A stretch of DNA of 64,000 nucleotides, taken from assembly GCA_041392765.1 (NCBI GenBank), contig JAWKLL010000013.1:60017-124016 (forward strand), written 5' to 3'. Made by a program: the position numbers and the translations under genes. This DNA is from Lewinella sp041392765 (GTDB lineage: Bacteria > Bacteroidota > Bacteroidia > Chitinophagales > Saprospiraceae). Below the pieces are notes generated by a model that saw only the letters and a list, made by a program, of their open reading frames with translations, was not told the origin of the DNA and searched no databases. Numbering within the stretch: position 1 is the first letter of the stretch; each line of letters begins with the position of its first letter. Positions 19,922-30,448 of this stretch are shown one piece after another.

Positions 19922-21484
19922 CTACATTCCCAGCAAAATCACTTCCTTGCCGTCCACTTCAAGCACTTCGCGGCGGATGCGCTCTTCCCACGGCAGTTCC
20001 TCGGAGGTCTTTTTCTCAAAAAGAACGAGGTAGCCTTTGCGTTGCCCCAATTTGTCCATGTATCGGGCAATTTGTTCCTTTCCTTCTGGCTCCGACCATT
20101 TGTCATGGTTGATTTTCAATTCAATAGGAATGACCTGTTCGCCCCATTCGACGACTAGATCGGTGCGCCCATTACCAGCGGCCATTTCGCGGTCTATGCG
20201 CCCGCCACCGTTGACGATGCGCTGCAAGAAAGCCATGAGTAGCAGTTGGTGCCCCGCCTCTTTGAATTGGTATCTGTCTATCCAAGATTCGGAATGTCGT
20301 CGGTAGAATGTCACGAAGGCATCAAGTAGTTTATCCATATTCAAGGAGCCATCGGGATCTAAGTACCAATGCGTTTGTGCAATGTCCTGATTGATGTTGT
20401 CTGCGAATACGCTGCTGATGATTCGCGTGATGATTTCCCTGTAGATAGGGTTGGCGAAACGTATGGGCGTACCCTGTGAAATAATACCTAGGTCTCGGCA
20501 ATATCTGACGGCATCGTCCCAACCGTCAAAAGGCAGCGCATTACCTGAGATGATACTTACAACCACCTTTTTTACGCGGTCTTCCTGCAGTTTATCGGCT
20601 AAACTATCCAAATGTGTCTGCCGCTGGGCAATGAGGCGTTCTTTGGCTTGTTCCACCAAATCGGGCGTGATAGGTTGGGTATAGTCGTTCTTTAGCATTT
20701 TGGCCACTATTTCGTTGGCCAATGCATTGGTGAGCCAGGGTTGCCCACCTGAGTATTCGTACAGCTTTTGGAATACCTCCTCCGTGAATACCTGTCCCGT
20801 ATCGTCGGTGTGCTGTTGGAGCAATTCACGCACTTCCTTTTGGCTAAACACAGGCAGGAAAAAAGACTCCGCTTTGACATTGAATGGCGAACCAGCTCCA
20901 ATGGAAGGGTTGTCGGAGCGGGCGCGCAAGCGGTATTCGCGTATGTCGCGCAGCCCCACCAAAGCCACGGATTGGGGAAACCCCGCTGGCCGTGTCTGGA
21001 AACCATCGCGCAACTGGCGCAGGGTGGAGATAAGTACATCGTCGTAAAGGGCATCCACCTCATCCAAAAGGAGCACCAACGGCTTACGCAATGCACGACA
21101 CCAGTCCGAAAGATAGTCCTGTAGTAGGGACGCGCTTTTGCTATAATCAGCGGGGGAAGGGGGCATTTCGTTGCCTTCCAAGAATAGCGCTGCCGTGCGG
21201 TGCATGGATTTGATGAAAACTTCATTGGCATCCTCCACAGAAATACTGGGGTAACCAGCCGATTCCAACGAGCAGACAGTAGCCACAAACTGCCCCTCGC
21301 TGTTCAGCCGGTGCGCGAGGGAATGCAAAAAGGTAGTCTTCCCCGTTTGGCGCGGTGCATGGATGAGGAAATACTGCTTGGCCTCTATGAGCCGAAGTAT
21401 ATCTTCATAGTAATCGCGGAAAGGCTCCACCATATAGTGGTCTTCCGGTTTACAAAGCCCCGTGGTGTTGAAGAATCTTTTCAT
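19922..21484 (-). CDS. AAA-ATPase / PD-(D/E)XK nuclease-like protein, tandem copy 1
   Basis: A 520-residue protein of the Bacteroidota AAA-like (AAA_35-type) plus PDDEXK_9-type family, whose role is unknown. I chose ATG 21484 (MKRFFNTTGLCKPEDHYMVE) because it is conserved in the second copy; the longer frame adds 20 unconserved residues. Seen: Walker A APRQTGKTTF (residues 43-52), Walker B LVLLLDEVDAL (about 135-145), a winged-helix-like middle, and a C-terminal nuclease core with GNGRTDLVV and IPIELK (D...ExK) near residues 438-455. A -7 box TATCTTTG (21490-21497) ends 5 bases before the ATG, which suggests a leaderless mRNA. It is intact and about 90% or more identical to the next gene over most of its length. 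Confidence 0.82.
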   Translation of the reverse strand: MKRFFNTTGLCKPEDHYMVEPFRDYYEDILRLIEAKQYFLIHAPRQTGKTTFLHSLAHRLNSEGQFVATVCSLESAGYPSISVEDANEVFIKSMHRTAALFLEGNEMPPSPADYSKSASLLQDYLSDWCRALRKPLVLLLDEVDALYDDVLISTLRQLRDGFQTRPAGFPQSVALVGLRDIREYRLRARSDNPSIGAGSPFNVKAESFFLPVFSQKEVRELLQQHTDDTGQVFTEEVFQKLYEYSGGQPWLTNALANEIVAKMLKNDYTQPITPDLVEQAKERLIAQRQTHLDSLADKLQEDRVKKVVVSIISGNALPFDGWDDAVRYCRDLGIISQGTPIRFANPIYREIITRIISSVFADNINQDIAQTHWYLDPDGSLNMDKLLDAFVTFYRRHSESWIDRYQFKEAGHQLLLMAFLQRIVNGGGRIDREMAAGNGRTDLVVEWGEQVIPIELKINHDKWSEPEGKEQIARYMDKLGQRKGYLVLFEKKTSEELPWEERIRREVLEVDGKEVILLGM

Positions 21485-21573
21485 AAAGACAAAGATAGGG
21501 AAAGTTTGTTTGCAAGGGTGGGGTAGGGGTTTGAAAACACCCACTGAGTATAGCCAATTGTATAGAAGATTCC

Positions 21574-23134
21574 TTACATCCCCATCAAAATCACTTCCTT
21601 GCCGTCCACCTCAAGCACTTCGCGGCGGATGCGCTCTTCCCACGGTAGTTCCTCGGGAGATTTTTTTTCAAATAAGATGAGGTAGCCCTGTTGCTGTCCC
21701 AGCCTATCCATGTAGCGAGTTATTTGCCGCAAACCATCGGGTTGAGAGCGGGCGTTGTGGTGCATCTTGATTTCTATGGGGATGACCTGATTGTTCCAAA
21801 AAACCGCCAAGTCGGTACGTCCATTACCAGCGGCCATTTCGCGTTCTATGCGTCCGCCACCGTTGACGATGCGTTGTAGGAAAGCCATGAGAAGCAGTTG
21901 GTGACCCGCTTCCTTATACTGGTATCTGTCCAACCAAGATTCTGCATGCCAGCGGTAGAAATCGACAAAAGCCTCCAAGAGTTTGTCCATATCTAACGAG
22001 CCATCCGGGCGTAAATACCAGATAGTCTGCGCAATGTCCTGATTGATGTTGTCTGCGAATACGCTGCTGATGATTCGCGTGATGATTTCCCTGTAGATGG
22101 GGTTGGCGAAACGAATGGGGGTACCCTGTGAGATAATACCAAGGTCTCGGCAATACCTGACGGCATCGTCCCAACCGTCAAAAGGCAGCGCATTACCTGA
22201 GATGATACTTACAACCACCTTTTTTACGCGGTCTTCCTGTAGTTTATCGGCTAAACTATCCAAATGCGTCTGCCGCTGGGCAATGAGGCGTTCTTTGGCC
22301 TGTTCCACCAAATCGGGCGTGATGGGTTGGGTATGGTCGTTCTTTAGCATTTTGGCCACTATTTCGTTGGCCAATGCATTGGTGAGCCAAGGTTGTCCGC
22401 CAGAGTATTCGTACAGTTTTTGGAATACCTCCTCCGTGAATACCTGTCCTGTATCGTCGGTGTGCTGTTGGAGCAATTCACGCACTTCCTTTTGGCTAAA
22501 CACAGGCAAGAAAAACGATTTAGCCTTGACATTGAATGGCGAACCAGCCCCTATGGACGGGTTGTCGGCGCGGGCGCGCAAGCGGTATTCGCGTATGTCG
22601 CGCAGCCCCACCAAAGCCACGGATTGGGGGAATCCCGCTGGCCGTGTTTGGAAACCATCGCGCAACTGGCGCAGGGTAGAGATAAGTACATCGTCGTAAA
22701 GGGCATCCACCTCATCCAAAAGGAGCACCAAGGGCTTGCGCAATGCACGACACCAGTCCGAAAGATAGTCTTGAAGTAGGGACGCGCTTTTGCTATAATC
22801 AGCGGGGAAGGGGGCATTTCGTCGCCTTCCAAGAATAGCGCTGCCGTGCGGTGCATGGATTTGATGAAAACTTCATTGGCATCCTCCACAGAAATACTGG
22901 GGTAACCAGCCGATTCCAACGAACAGACGGTAGCTACAAACTGCCCCTCGCTGTTCAGCCGATGCGCGAGGGAATGCAAAAAGGTAGTCTTCCCCGTTTG
23001 GCGCGGTGCATGGATGAGGAAATACTGCTTGGCCTCTATGAGCCGAAGTATATCTTCATAGTAATCGCGGAAAGGCTCCACCATATATGGTCTTCCGGTT
23101 TACAAAGCCCCGTGGTGTTGAAGAATCTTTTCAT
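21574..23134 (-). CDS. AAA-ATPase / PD-(D/E)XK nuclease-like protein, tandem copy 2 (two frameshifts)
   Basis: Near-duplicate of the 19922-21484 gene, starting at the equivalent ATG 23134 with the same promoter box (TATCTTTG at 23140-23147). Two one-base losses relative to copy 1 break the frame: ATATATGG instead of ATATAGTGG near 23088, and GCGGGGAAGG instead of GCGGGGGAAGG near 22803. ATPase motifs are unchanged. The nuclease segment differs sharply from copy 1: DLAVFWNNQVIPIEIKMHHN and RSQPDGLRQITRYMDRLGQQ replace the copy 1 sequence. Flanking parts, including the last 25 residues, are almost identical. The comparison with copy 1 supports homopolymer errors or recent decay. Confidence 0.8.
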
Positions 23135-23182
23135 AAAGACAAAGATAGGAAAGTTTAACCGATACAACTCGCGAGAATCTAA

Positions 23183-23312
23183 GTGACGGGAAAAAAATAA
23201 GTGATCCCATTTTTGACTTGGCTTTATGCACTAAGGGACGGATAAAAATAAACTGTTCAATTTTGCGAATCGCCTAAAAAAATTGAACAGTTTATTTCCG
23301 TCAAATTACTAA
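23183..23312 (-). repeat. Hairpin repeat element, copy C (one full unit plus half of another)
   Basis: On the minus strand this starts TTAGTAATTTGACGGAAATA. It forms a hairpin with stem AAACTGTTCAATTTT / AAAATTGAACAGTTT (to 23237), ending ATCCGTC. It then continues with the right half of a different unit (CTTAGTGCATAAAGCCAAG ... ATGGGATCACTTATTTTTTT, CCCGTC), matching the right half of copy B at 48130-48190. It lies 28 bases after the alpha-2-macroglobulin stop. Confidence 0.78.
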
Positions 23313-23340
23313 GTTATTCGTTCCGTTATACTTTAGCATC

Positions 23341-26300
23341 CTAATCATTAGGCGTTGTTTGCAGCCGCTGCCCTTGGCTATGACTTACAAATTTAGGGGC
23401 ATACATACACTGAAGGGTAGCAAGCCCACCCGAAAAATCACCAGTATGGTTGAGGGTGAGATCGTATTCCAGTACGTAAGCACCCTTAGGCAAATAGTCC
23501 ATGAAAAAGTGGGTGCCAGTATCGGTCGTTTGCTGGTAGTAGCCAAGACCTCCCTGCCAACGGTATCGGCTTATGATATCTATCGGCTCCAGCCCGCTGG
23601 CACGGCTGTCGCGAAGGTGCACGAACTCCATATCGCGGTCGGTTTTTACCACCAAGCGCACCGTGATGCGATCACCTGCCTGAAGGGTTCCTTGTAGCGG
23701 AAGCAGCACTTCCCCTTTTCCTTCGTTGACCCTTCGGTAAAGCTGGCGTTCTATTTTTAGCGGGTTGTCTGTGGCACTTTCCACTTGGTCGATGGTTTGG
23801 TAGTATTGCCAATACATGGCGCCCCATCCCGGCACTTTTCCTTCGTTCTTCAAGCGTACAACTCCCAAGGTAGGTTGTACTTCTTGGGTTGTCCACTTCA
23901 CTTGGTAGGCACCGGTGCCTGCTTCCGCTTGTGCTTGCGCCGATTGTAGTTTGGTGGAATAGTCGGAGGATTGGAATTTTTGGAAAAGTAACCTGCAAGG
24001 GCGTAGTCTCTGCCAGCCAGTCGTCGCCTGTATTGGTTAGGGCATGAATGGCAGCAGCGGTGGCTGTTGTAGTTTTCCATCGGTTGGTTTCCTTGTGGCG
24101 AAGCAACCATATCTTCATATTGGATAAGTCGTTGTCACTGGCATCCATTTTGTCAAAAAATTCCAAGAGTAGTACGTGCGTTTCTACGGGTTGTTGATAC
24201 CAATACCATCCCGAGTTGTATTTCCAATACATACCCAATTCATTGGAATGGAGTGCCCGCTGGCCCAAGGAAGTATAAATTTGGTTGGCCAATACCTGGT
24301 TTCCACTGATATGTGCGGAAAGCCCCAACAGACCTTGGGTGTGCAGATTCGTTTGCAGCCAGTATTTCTCGGACTGTTGCCACCAGTAGTCATACATTTC
24401 TTTGTATTGCTGATCTAATGGGGCATCTTGCCCAGCTAAAGCACGCACATAAAGGTAATTAGCAATCAAGGGGGATGGCGTTGTTTTGGACATATCCCCA
24501 CCCTGTTTTTTCATTTCCTGATAGTGTTGCCAAGCCTGTTCATCGCAGTAGCGCACCGCTCTATTCAACGCTTGTTGGGCATCATAAGGCAATGTGGTGG
24601 TAGCTTCTCGTACTTTTGCTAATTGTACGGCTACATACTGCGTCATGTACCAGTTTTCGCGCCCGCCCGGAAACCAGCTAAAGCCTCCGTTTCGCGCTTG
24701 GCGATCCAATAGTTTTTTAAGGGTCACAGCCTGTTCATTCGCCATGCGGTCGATGTCGAATAGGAGGGCGATTCGTTCGCGTTGCAGGCTTTCGTCTTTG
24801 GCATCCATTACCCAAGGCGTGGCTTCCAATAGGGCTGTTTTCAAATCCTGATTGGTTTGAAGCGGGCTTTTTAGGGAAGCATCCGAACGCCGCCAAGATT
24901 CGAAGATTGTTTTCACCTGAGGGTACTTAGTGACTACCTGCGTAGCCAACGCATTGGCGTAGTAGCGGTTCACCATTTGCTCGGTGCAGTCGTAGGGATA
25001 TTCCTGCAAATAGGGTAGTGCCTTGATAGCTTCCCACGCCGGATTGCTTGTGATGTCCAAGCGAAATAGTTGGTGGTCGGTATTGGCAGCAGCATCCACC
25101 AAACGGGGCATTTCAAAAGTAGCCGTTTTTCCGTCAGGCACAAACAGTGGGCGGGCTTCCGTCAACAACAAGCGGTTGGTCAGCACGGGAATAGCGGCTT
25201 CTTCTCCGTCAGAAAAGTTGCCAGCACGCGCTAACACACGATATCCCAATACACCCACTCCTGATAGAGGGACGGTGAGTTCCCAGCGCATGGCTTGTGA
25301 ACCGTCAGCAGCTAATGCAAAGGCTGTTTCCAAAGGGCGTAAATGATAGACAGCGTCCAACGGCTGGTTGGTTTCAGGGTCGAAGAGTTCCAGCGTAGCT
25401 TGCCCTTCGAGAAGCGTATCCGAGAGGTTGCTCACCTTGGCAGTAAAGACTAACCGATCTCCTTCGCGCACAAAACGCGGCGCATTGGGCAAAATCATCA
25501 ACTCTTTTTGGGTCACTAACTCCTTGCTATCCAACACATATTGCAAGTCGGTAGTATGTCCGAACAACTGTAATTTCCAACGGGTCAGCGCTTCGGGCGA
25601 GGTAAACTCTAATCGGATGCGCCCATCGGAATCGGTGCGTAACTGTGGGAAGAAAAAGGCCGTTTCCTGTAGATTGGTGCGTATGGACACAGGAGCAGTA
25701 GTCGCATTAGGCTCGGGTGCTCCAGGTGCAGGTGGTGGCGGTGGTGCAGCAACAGATGCCTCCGTAATGCCATCACTGTCCATTTCCATTGATTGTGATT
25801 TGGCCAACATAGGGGTGGGGGCTTCGGCCATCATCATTCGCTCTCCCCGCAGGTGCAAGCCCCCTGCTATTCTGCCATACCTGTGTTCGTTGGACAGCCA
25901 TAGGGTGGGATAGATGCGCTCCCCAGCGGATACATATCCTTGATAATCCCTAAAGTAACACCACGCGTTGAGGGGTCTAAATTGACGCGATTGCCAAGCT
26001 GTTTCCACCCTATGCAGGGGATAGGCGCCAAAATGCCATTGGAATGGAGAAAGCTGGGTCTAAACTGGCATCGTACATACTCGCTAATAGCTCCGCAGCG
26101 GCGATTGTTGGTTGGGAGCATCAATGCGCAATACCCACTTTTCTTCGGCACATAGGTATAACTGCGAACGGAAAGTTTCATAAACCACTTCCAATTGCTT
26201 GTTAGACCAAGGCACCTCCAAGAATATGTCTTCTGTAAAAAAGCGGTTGTTCAATACATACACCAATTGCCACGATAATCCACCTCGGTCTTTTTCTTGT

Positions 26301-29300
26301 ACAGCGTAGCTCCACGCCTTGTTATCAAGCCACTGCTCCTGAAAGGGTTTTGCTGCGATTGGATAGTTTTAAGTAAGGGTGAACGGCCTCCGATTGCACA
26401 TCTAACGTATGGGAATAAGTGTCGTTGGGTTGCGCTTGTTTTGTGGCGATTGCAAGTAAAGCCATTGTCCGGCAGGGTGCTGATGGCTTTCCCAATCATG
26501 CAGGGTGAAATCGTGTGTAGCCATCAGGGTGTCGCCTTCTTCCGTGATGCGTAAAAGTCTTAGTTCATAATGCCCGGGTTGCCAGAAGGTGGCAGCGGGG
26601 AGTTCAATATTGGCACTACCATCTAAAGTAATGGATTGTTCCCAAACCTGCGGCCTATTTCATAGTTGCCGGGCAGTTCATTTTGGCGGAAAGCCAATAG
26701 CGGGAACTGTTTGCGAAAATCTTTTTCCCGCATTACGGGCATATCAGGCAAAGACCAAAAACGTTGAATTTGGGTGCGCTCGGGGGCTTGCTTACGGAAT
26801 ACAGCTACCTGTACGGGTTGGCTGACGGGTTGCCCTTCCAAATTGGTGCAACGCAGCGTTGCCGACAAGGCATCCTTCCGATCGCAACGCGTTTCCATAC
26901 TGATGTCTAAATTGTAAGGATAGCGGGACAACATAACCTGTTTGTCGGCTGCATGGGTTTCGCCAGTGATGTCCGTTACATCAACATGGACGGAAAAGGT
27001 GAATTGCGCCAAGTTTTCTTGTTCCAACGAGGCATCTGGTTCTGCTGGAAAAACGATGGAGAACTGCCCTTGGGCATCCGTCATTACCGTGCCAGTAGCG
27101 ATGGTTTGTGGTTCGGAGGAAGGAGGAGGGAAATACCCACGGAAATGCCAACGCCAGTACGGATGCCACGTTTTGCGAGTAACCGTGTATGTCACCTTGG
27201 CATCTGCTACTGCTGGGCCGCTGTATCCCAAGGCCGTACCTTTTACCTCTAATGTATCTCCTAACGCAGCACCTCCTTCTAAGGCTTGAAAGGCTACCTC
27301 AAAACGGGGTCGCTTGTATTCCTCCACGCGAAACCTTTGGGTGTTGCCCCTGCCGAGGTCGGTGCGCAGCCCCATTTGACCCAATAACCCACTTTGGGGC
27401 AAAGTAAATACCCCCGCTGCTGTGCCAAAACTGTTGGTTTGCAAGGTCAGGCTGGCTACGTCCTGACTGTTGGCATCTTGCAAAGTGACCGAAAACGATT
27501 GGTTGGGTACAATCTCGTTCAAGCCCTCTTTGGTAGTCCTGAGTGCTAATACTTTAAAATGCACCTGCTGGCCGGGGCGATAGATTCCCCGGTCTAAGAA
27601 AAAGACTGCATAAGGCACGTTTTCCCGTTCTATGCCAATACGGGAGGAAACGGTTATATCTTCGTCTAAATAAAGATGATCGTTGGCTGTTTGGATGGAT
27701 ATTTTGCCATAGACTTGATCGGGTACATTGATATCCGCAATGCCATTGGCATCGGTTGTAAAATCCCCTAAGCGGGTGAGTTTATCGCGATTCCAACGAT
27801 TGGCATACCCCCATAGGGTAATAGCCGCTTTTTCCACAGGCTGCCCATTGCGTCTGTTGACGACCATCAGACGATTGGCGTTCCAATAACTGCCTTCGGT
27901 AAGCAATGCCAGTTCTGATACCCAAAAATGTACGTAGGCGGCTACCCCCTTTTCTTCGTGAAAATCTTCCCGTGTCGAGACCAAAAGACTGTAAACTCCT
28001 TTGGGCAAACCTTTGAACGAAACTTCCGTACGGTGATCGCGGTAATCCCCTGCTTGTGGTAGTTCCTGCTGCCAACTGAGAACTGGTTTGCGAGAAACCA
28101 ACGACTGAAGTACCTTCTCTCTTATGTCGCTCGAGTGGTAAAAATCAGCATCGATGGCGACAATGCGGAAATATACCTTGTCCACATTATTCCAAGATAC
28201 AGATACCAACCCTGCATCGTTTGGCAACAGCACTGTTTCCATCTGCACTTCCAACGAGGGGCTTTCTATTTGTCCGATGATAGATAAAGCATCTTGTGCA
28301 GCCGCTGTCTTGGGATACTGTTGAGCCAATTCTTGGGCAAGGTCTTTTGCCTTTTTCAAAGACCATCTCAGGGTATCGTTAGGGGTTTCTGCGTTGTAGG
28401 ATTGCCCTCTTTCGTAGTGATAGGTTACGATGGCAGCCATTACTTCGGCTTCTTGTGAACTGCCTGCCATGCGTTGGCGCAATTGACCCAAAGCGGCTAA
28501 ATAGGCTTCGTGCTTGTTGCTAGATTGCAAGTAGTTATACACCCAGCGCAAACGGTGCAAATCCAGCATCAGGTACGCCATGCTGGTAGGGCGGTTGGCT
28601 AAGTCATACCGCAATGCCGATTGAAAAAGGGACAACATCCGATACTGGGCGGTGGGTTGATCTGAGGTAGGCAAGTCAAGCCGGATAAATTCTGAAGCAT
28701 CGGCCAGCCAATGCACATTGTCCAAAGCCGTTTCATATTGAGGTTCTCCTACAAAGGCATCATTCTGGGTGTAGTAGGTCAATACTTGATAGAGGAGAAT
28801 GTCGTACAAGGTGGGGCGCGTAGCGTTTTCTTTTGAAGGACTGACGATCAAGGGGCTGATGGTCGCAAAAGCAACATCGCGCAAGCGCACATCATCCATC
28901 ACCTCCTGAAAGAGCGTATTGATGCGAGCCAAAAAATCTGCCGACGACCAAGAAGTCTCCTCTTCTGTAGGGGATGAACCACTGACGAACGTGCGCTCGT
29001 TGATCGTCCAAGCGTTTTGTTGGTAGTATTGGTGGTACTGTTGTGCCAGATAAAAAGCCAGCAAGGTTTTTTCCATCCCTTCCGCGGAGGCCCATTTCGA
29101 CTCCATGCGCCGGATGGATTGCCATTCTCCACTTTCCGTCAGTTGTGTTTCGATGCCTAACGTATAGAGCAAGGATTTCAAGTGATGAGCCGTACGCAAT
29201 GGTTCGTTATCCAAGTTGGGTAGCTCGGTTGCTAATCCCTCCAACAAAGTTTGGGCAGATTGGGGCAACCCGTTCGACAATGCCTCGTCGATGGATTTCC

Positions 29301-29394
29301 ATTCTTTTTCAAAAGGAGCGTTGGACAGGACTTGTTGTGCCATGATGAGGTGGGTAGTCAATAAAATGGTCAGCGAAAGAATGAGTTTTTTCAA
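23341..29394 (-). CDS. Bacterial alpha-2-macroglobulin family protein (several frameshifts)
   Basis: A giant exported protease-trap protein of about 2000 residues, with a type I signal peptide (MKKLILSLTILLTTHLIMAQ) and no lipobox. Seen in order: a long helical N-terminal region, macroglobulin domains (NRRNGQPVEKAAITLWGY, then DRGIYRPGQQVHFKVLALR), and the A2M core (RTNLQETAFFFPQLRTDSDG, FTSPEALTRWKLQL). The thioester motif follows in EYPYDCTEQMVNRYYAN (CTEQ coded at 24977-24988), then a helical thioester domain and a C-terminal domain (FMDYLPKGAYVLEYDLTL). The intact CTEQ implies covalent trapping of attacking proteases. Frame changes occur near 26630, 26500, 26250, 26080, 26000 and 24000, with continuity visible across each. 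No penicillin-binding-protein partner gene lies next to it. Confidence 0.85.
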
Positions 29395-29582
29395 AGCCTT
29401 ACTTTTTTTGGTAATGCGAAAAGTTTGCTTGCCAAACTAGCAACTTCTAAGGTTGAAGCGTTTCTTTAACGATAATAAATTCCTACCTATTGGAAGGGCA
29501 ATACTATATTTGAGGCTGCTAGTTGATATTTGGGTTGCCAAGTGGCTGCGCAACATTGAAACACAAAGATAAAGGTACAACA

Positions 29583-30368
29583 ATGGTATTAAGAATTTAC
29601 CAAGTGGATGCATTTCACCACCAAGTTTTTAAAGGCAACCCCGCTGCGGTGATACCGTTAGCCGAATGGTTGCCAGACGAGGTGTTGCAGGCTATTGCGA
29701 CGGAGAACAACCTATCGGAAACCGCTTTCTTCTTGCCAGAAAAGAAGGTTTTATCCCATTGCGGTGGTTTACACCTGTACAGGAGGTGCGCCTTTGTGGT
29801 CATGCCACGCTGGCTACGGCTCATGTGTTGTATCAGGAAATAGGGGTGACGACAGCTCAACTCCGGTTTTCGACGCTGAGCGGCTCGCTTTTTGTGGAAC
29901 GTACGGCTACTGGATACCGCATGGATTTTCCAGCAGATTTCCCACAGCCTATTCCTGTGCCGGATGGTATGGAGCAGGCATTAGGAACACCCATTCAGGC
30001 GTTGTTTACGGGGATAGATGATTATTTGGCGATAGTGCCAACTGCTGCTACCGTAAAGGGGCTTCAACCGGATATGGCCTTGATAGCAGGAGTACATCCA
30101 CGAGGTATCATCGTGAGCGCGCAGGGGAAGATTGCGATGTGGTGTCCGCTGTTTTTACCCTAAATATGGCATACCAGAAGACCCTGTGACGGGGTCTGCA
30201 CACACACTAATCACCCCTTACTGGGTAAAAGCTTTGGGTAAAAATACCTTGCAGGCACGCCAAGTGAGTGCCAGAGGAGGCCTGCTGCAATGCACCCTCT
30301 CCGGCGACCGTGTGGCATTAGATGGCCAAGCTATCACCTACCTGCGGGGAGAGATTTGGATAGCGTAA
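29583..30368 (+). CDS. PhzF family isomerase-like protein (two frameshifts)
   Basis: A member of the PhzF/YddE fold family of isomerases and epimerases; the substrate is unknown. It opens MVLRIYQVDAFHHQVFKGNP with the catalytic glutamate in NNLSETAFFL. After a shift near 29745 it continues LRWFTPVQEVRLCGHATLAT, and after another near 30130 with GIPEDPVTGSAHTLITPYWV. All three are hallmark motifs. Total about 260 residues, the normal size. No phenazine genes are nearby, so phenazine synthesis should not be inferred. Confidence 0.85.
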
Positions 30369-30393
30369 AACCTGCTCAGTGGGGATTCAGATT

Positions 30394-30440
30394 ATTTCTA
30401 AACTTTCCTCTTGGAGCGAAAGTGAGTACATTTTAGAAAT
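30394..30440. terminator. Possible bidirectional hairpin between convergent genes
   Basis: ATTTCTAAA pairs with TTTAGAAAT, with an inner CTTTC/GAAAG stem. It lies between the PhzF stop and the convergent helical-repeat gene. There are no long T-runs, so its terminator function is tentative. Confidence 0.4.
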
Positions 30441-30448
30441 ACGCTTAG

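Noticed and set aside
19922..23134. Toxin-antitoxin or restriction-modification system
   Set aside because: Both genes are copies of the same ATPase/nuclease family; there is no antitoxin-like or methyltransferase partner beside them.
29583..30368. Phenazine biosynthesis
   Set aside because: Only a PhzF-fold protein is present; the rest of a phz pathway is missing.
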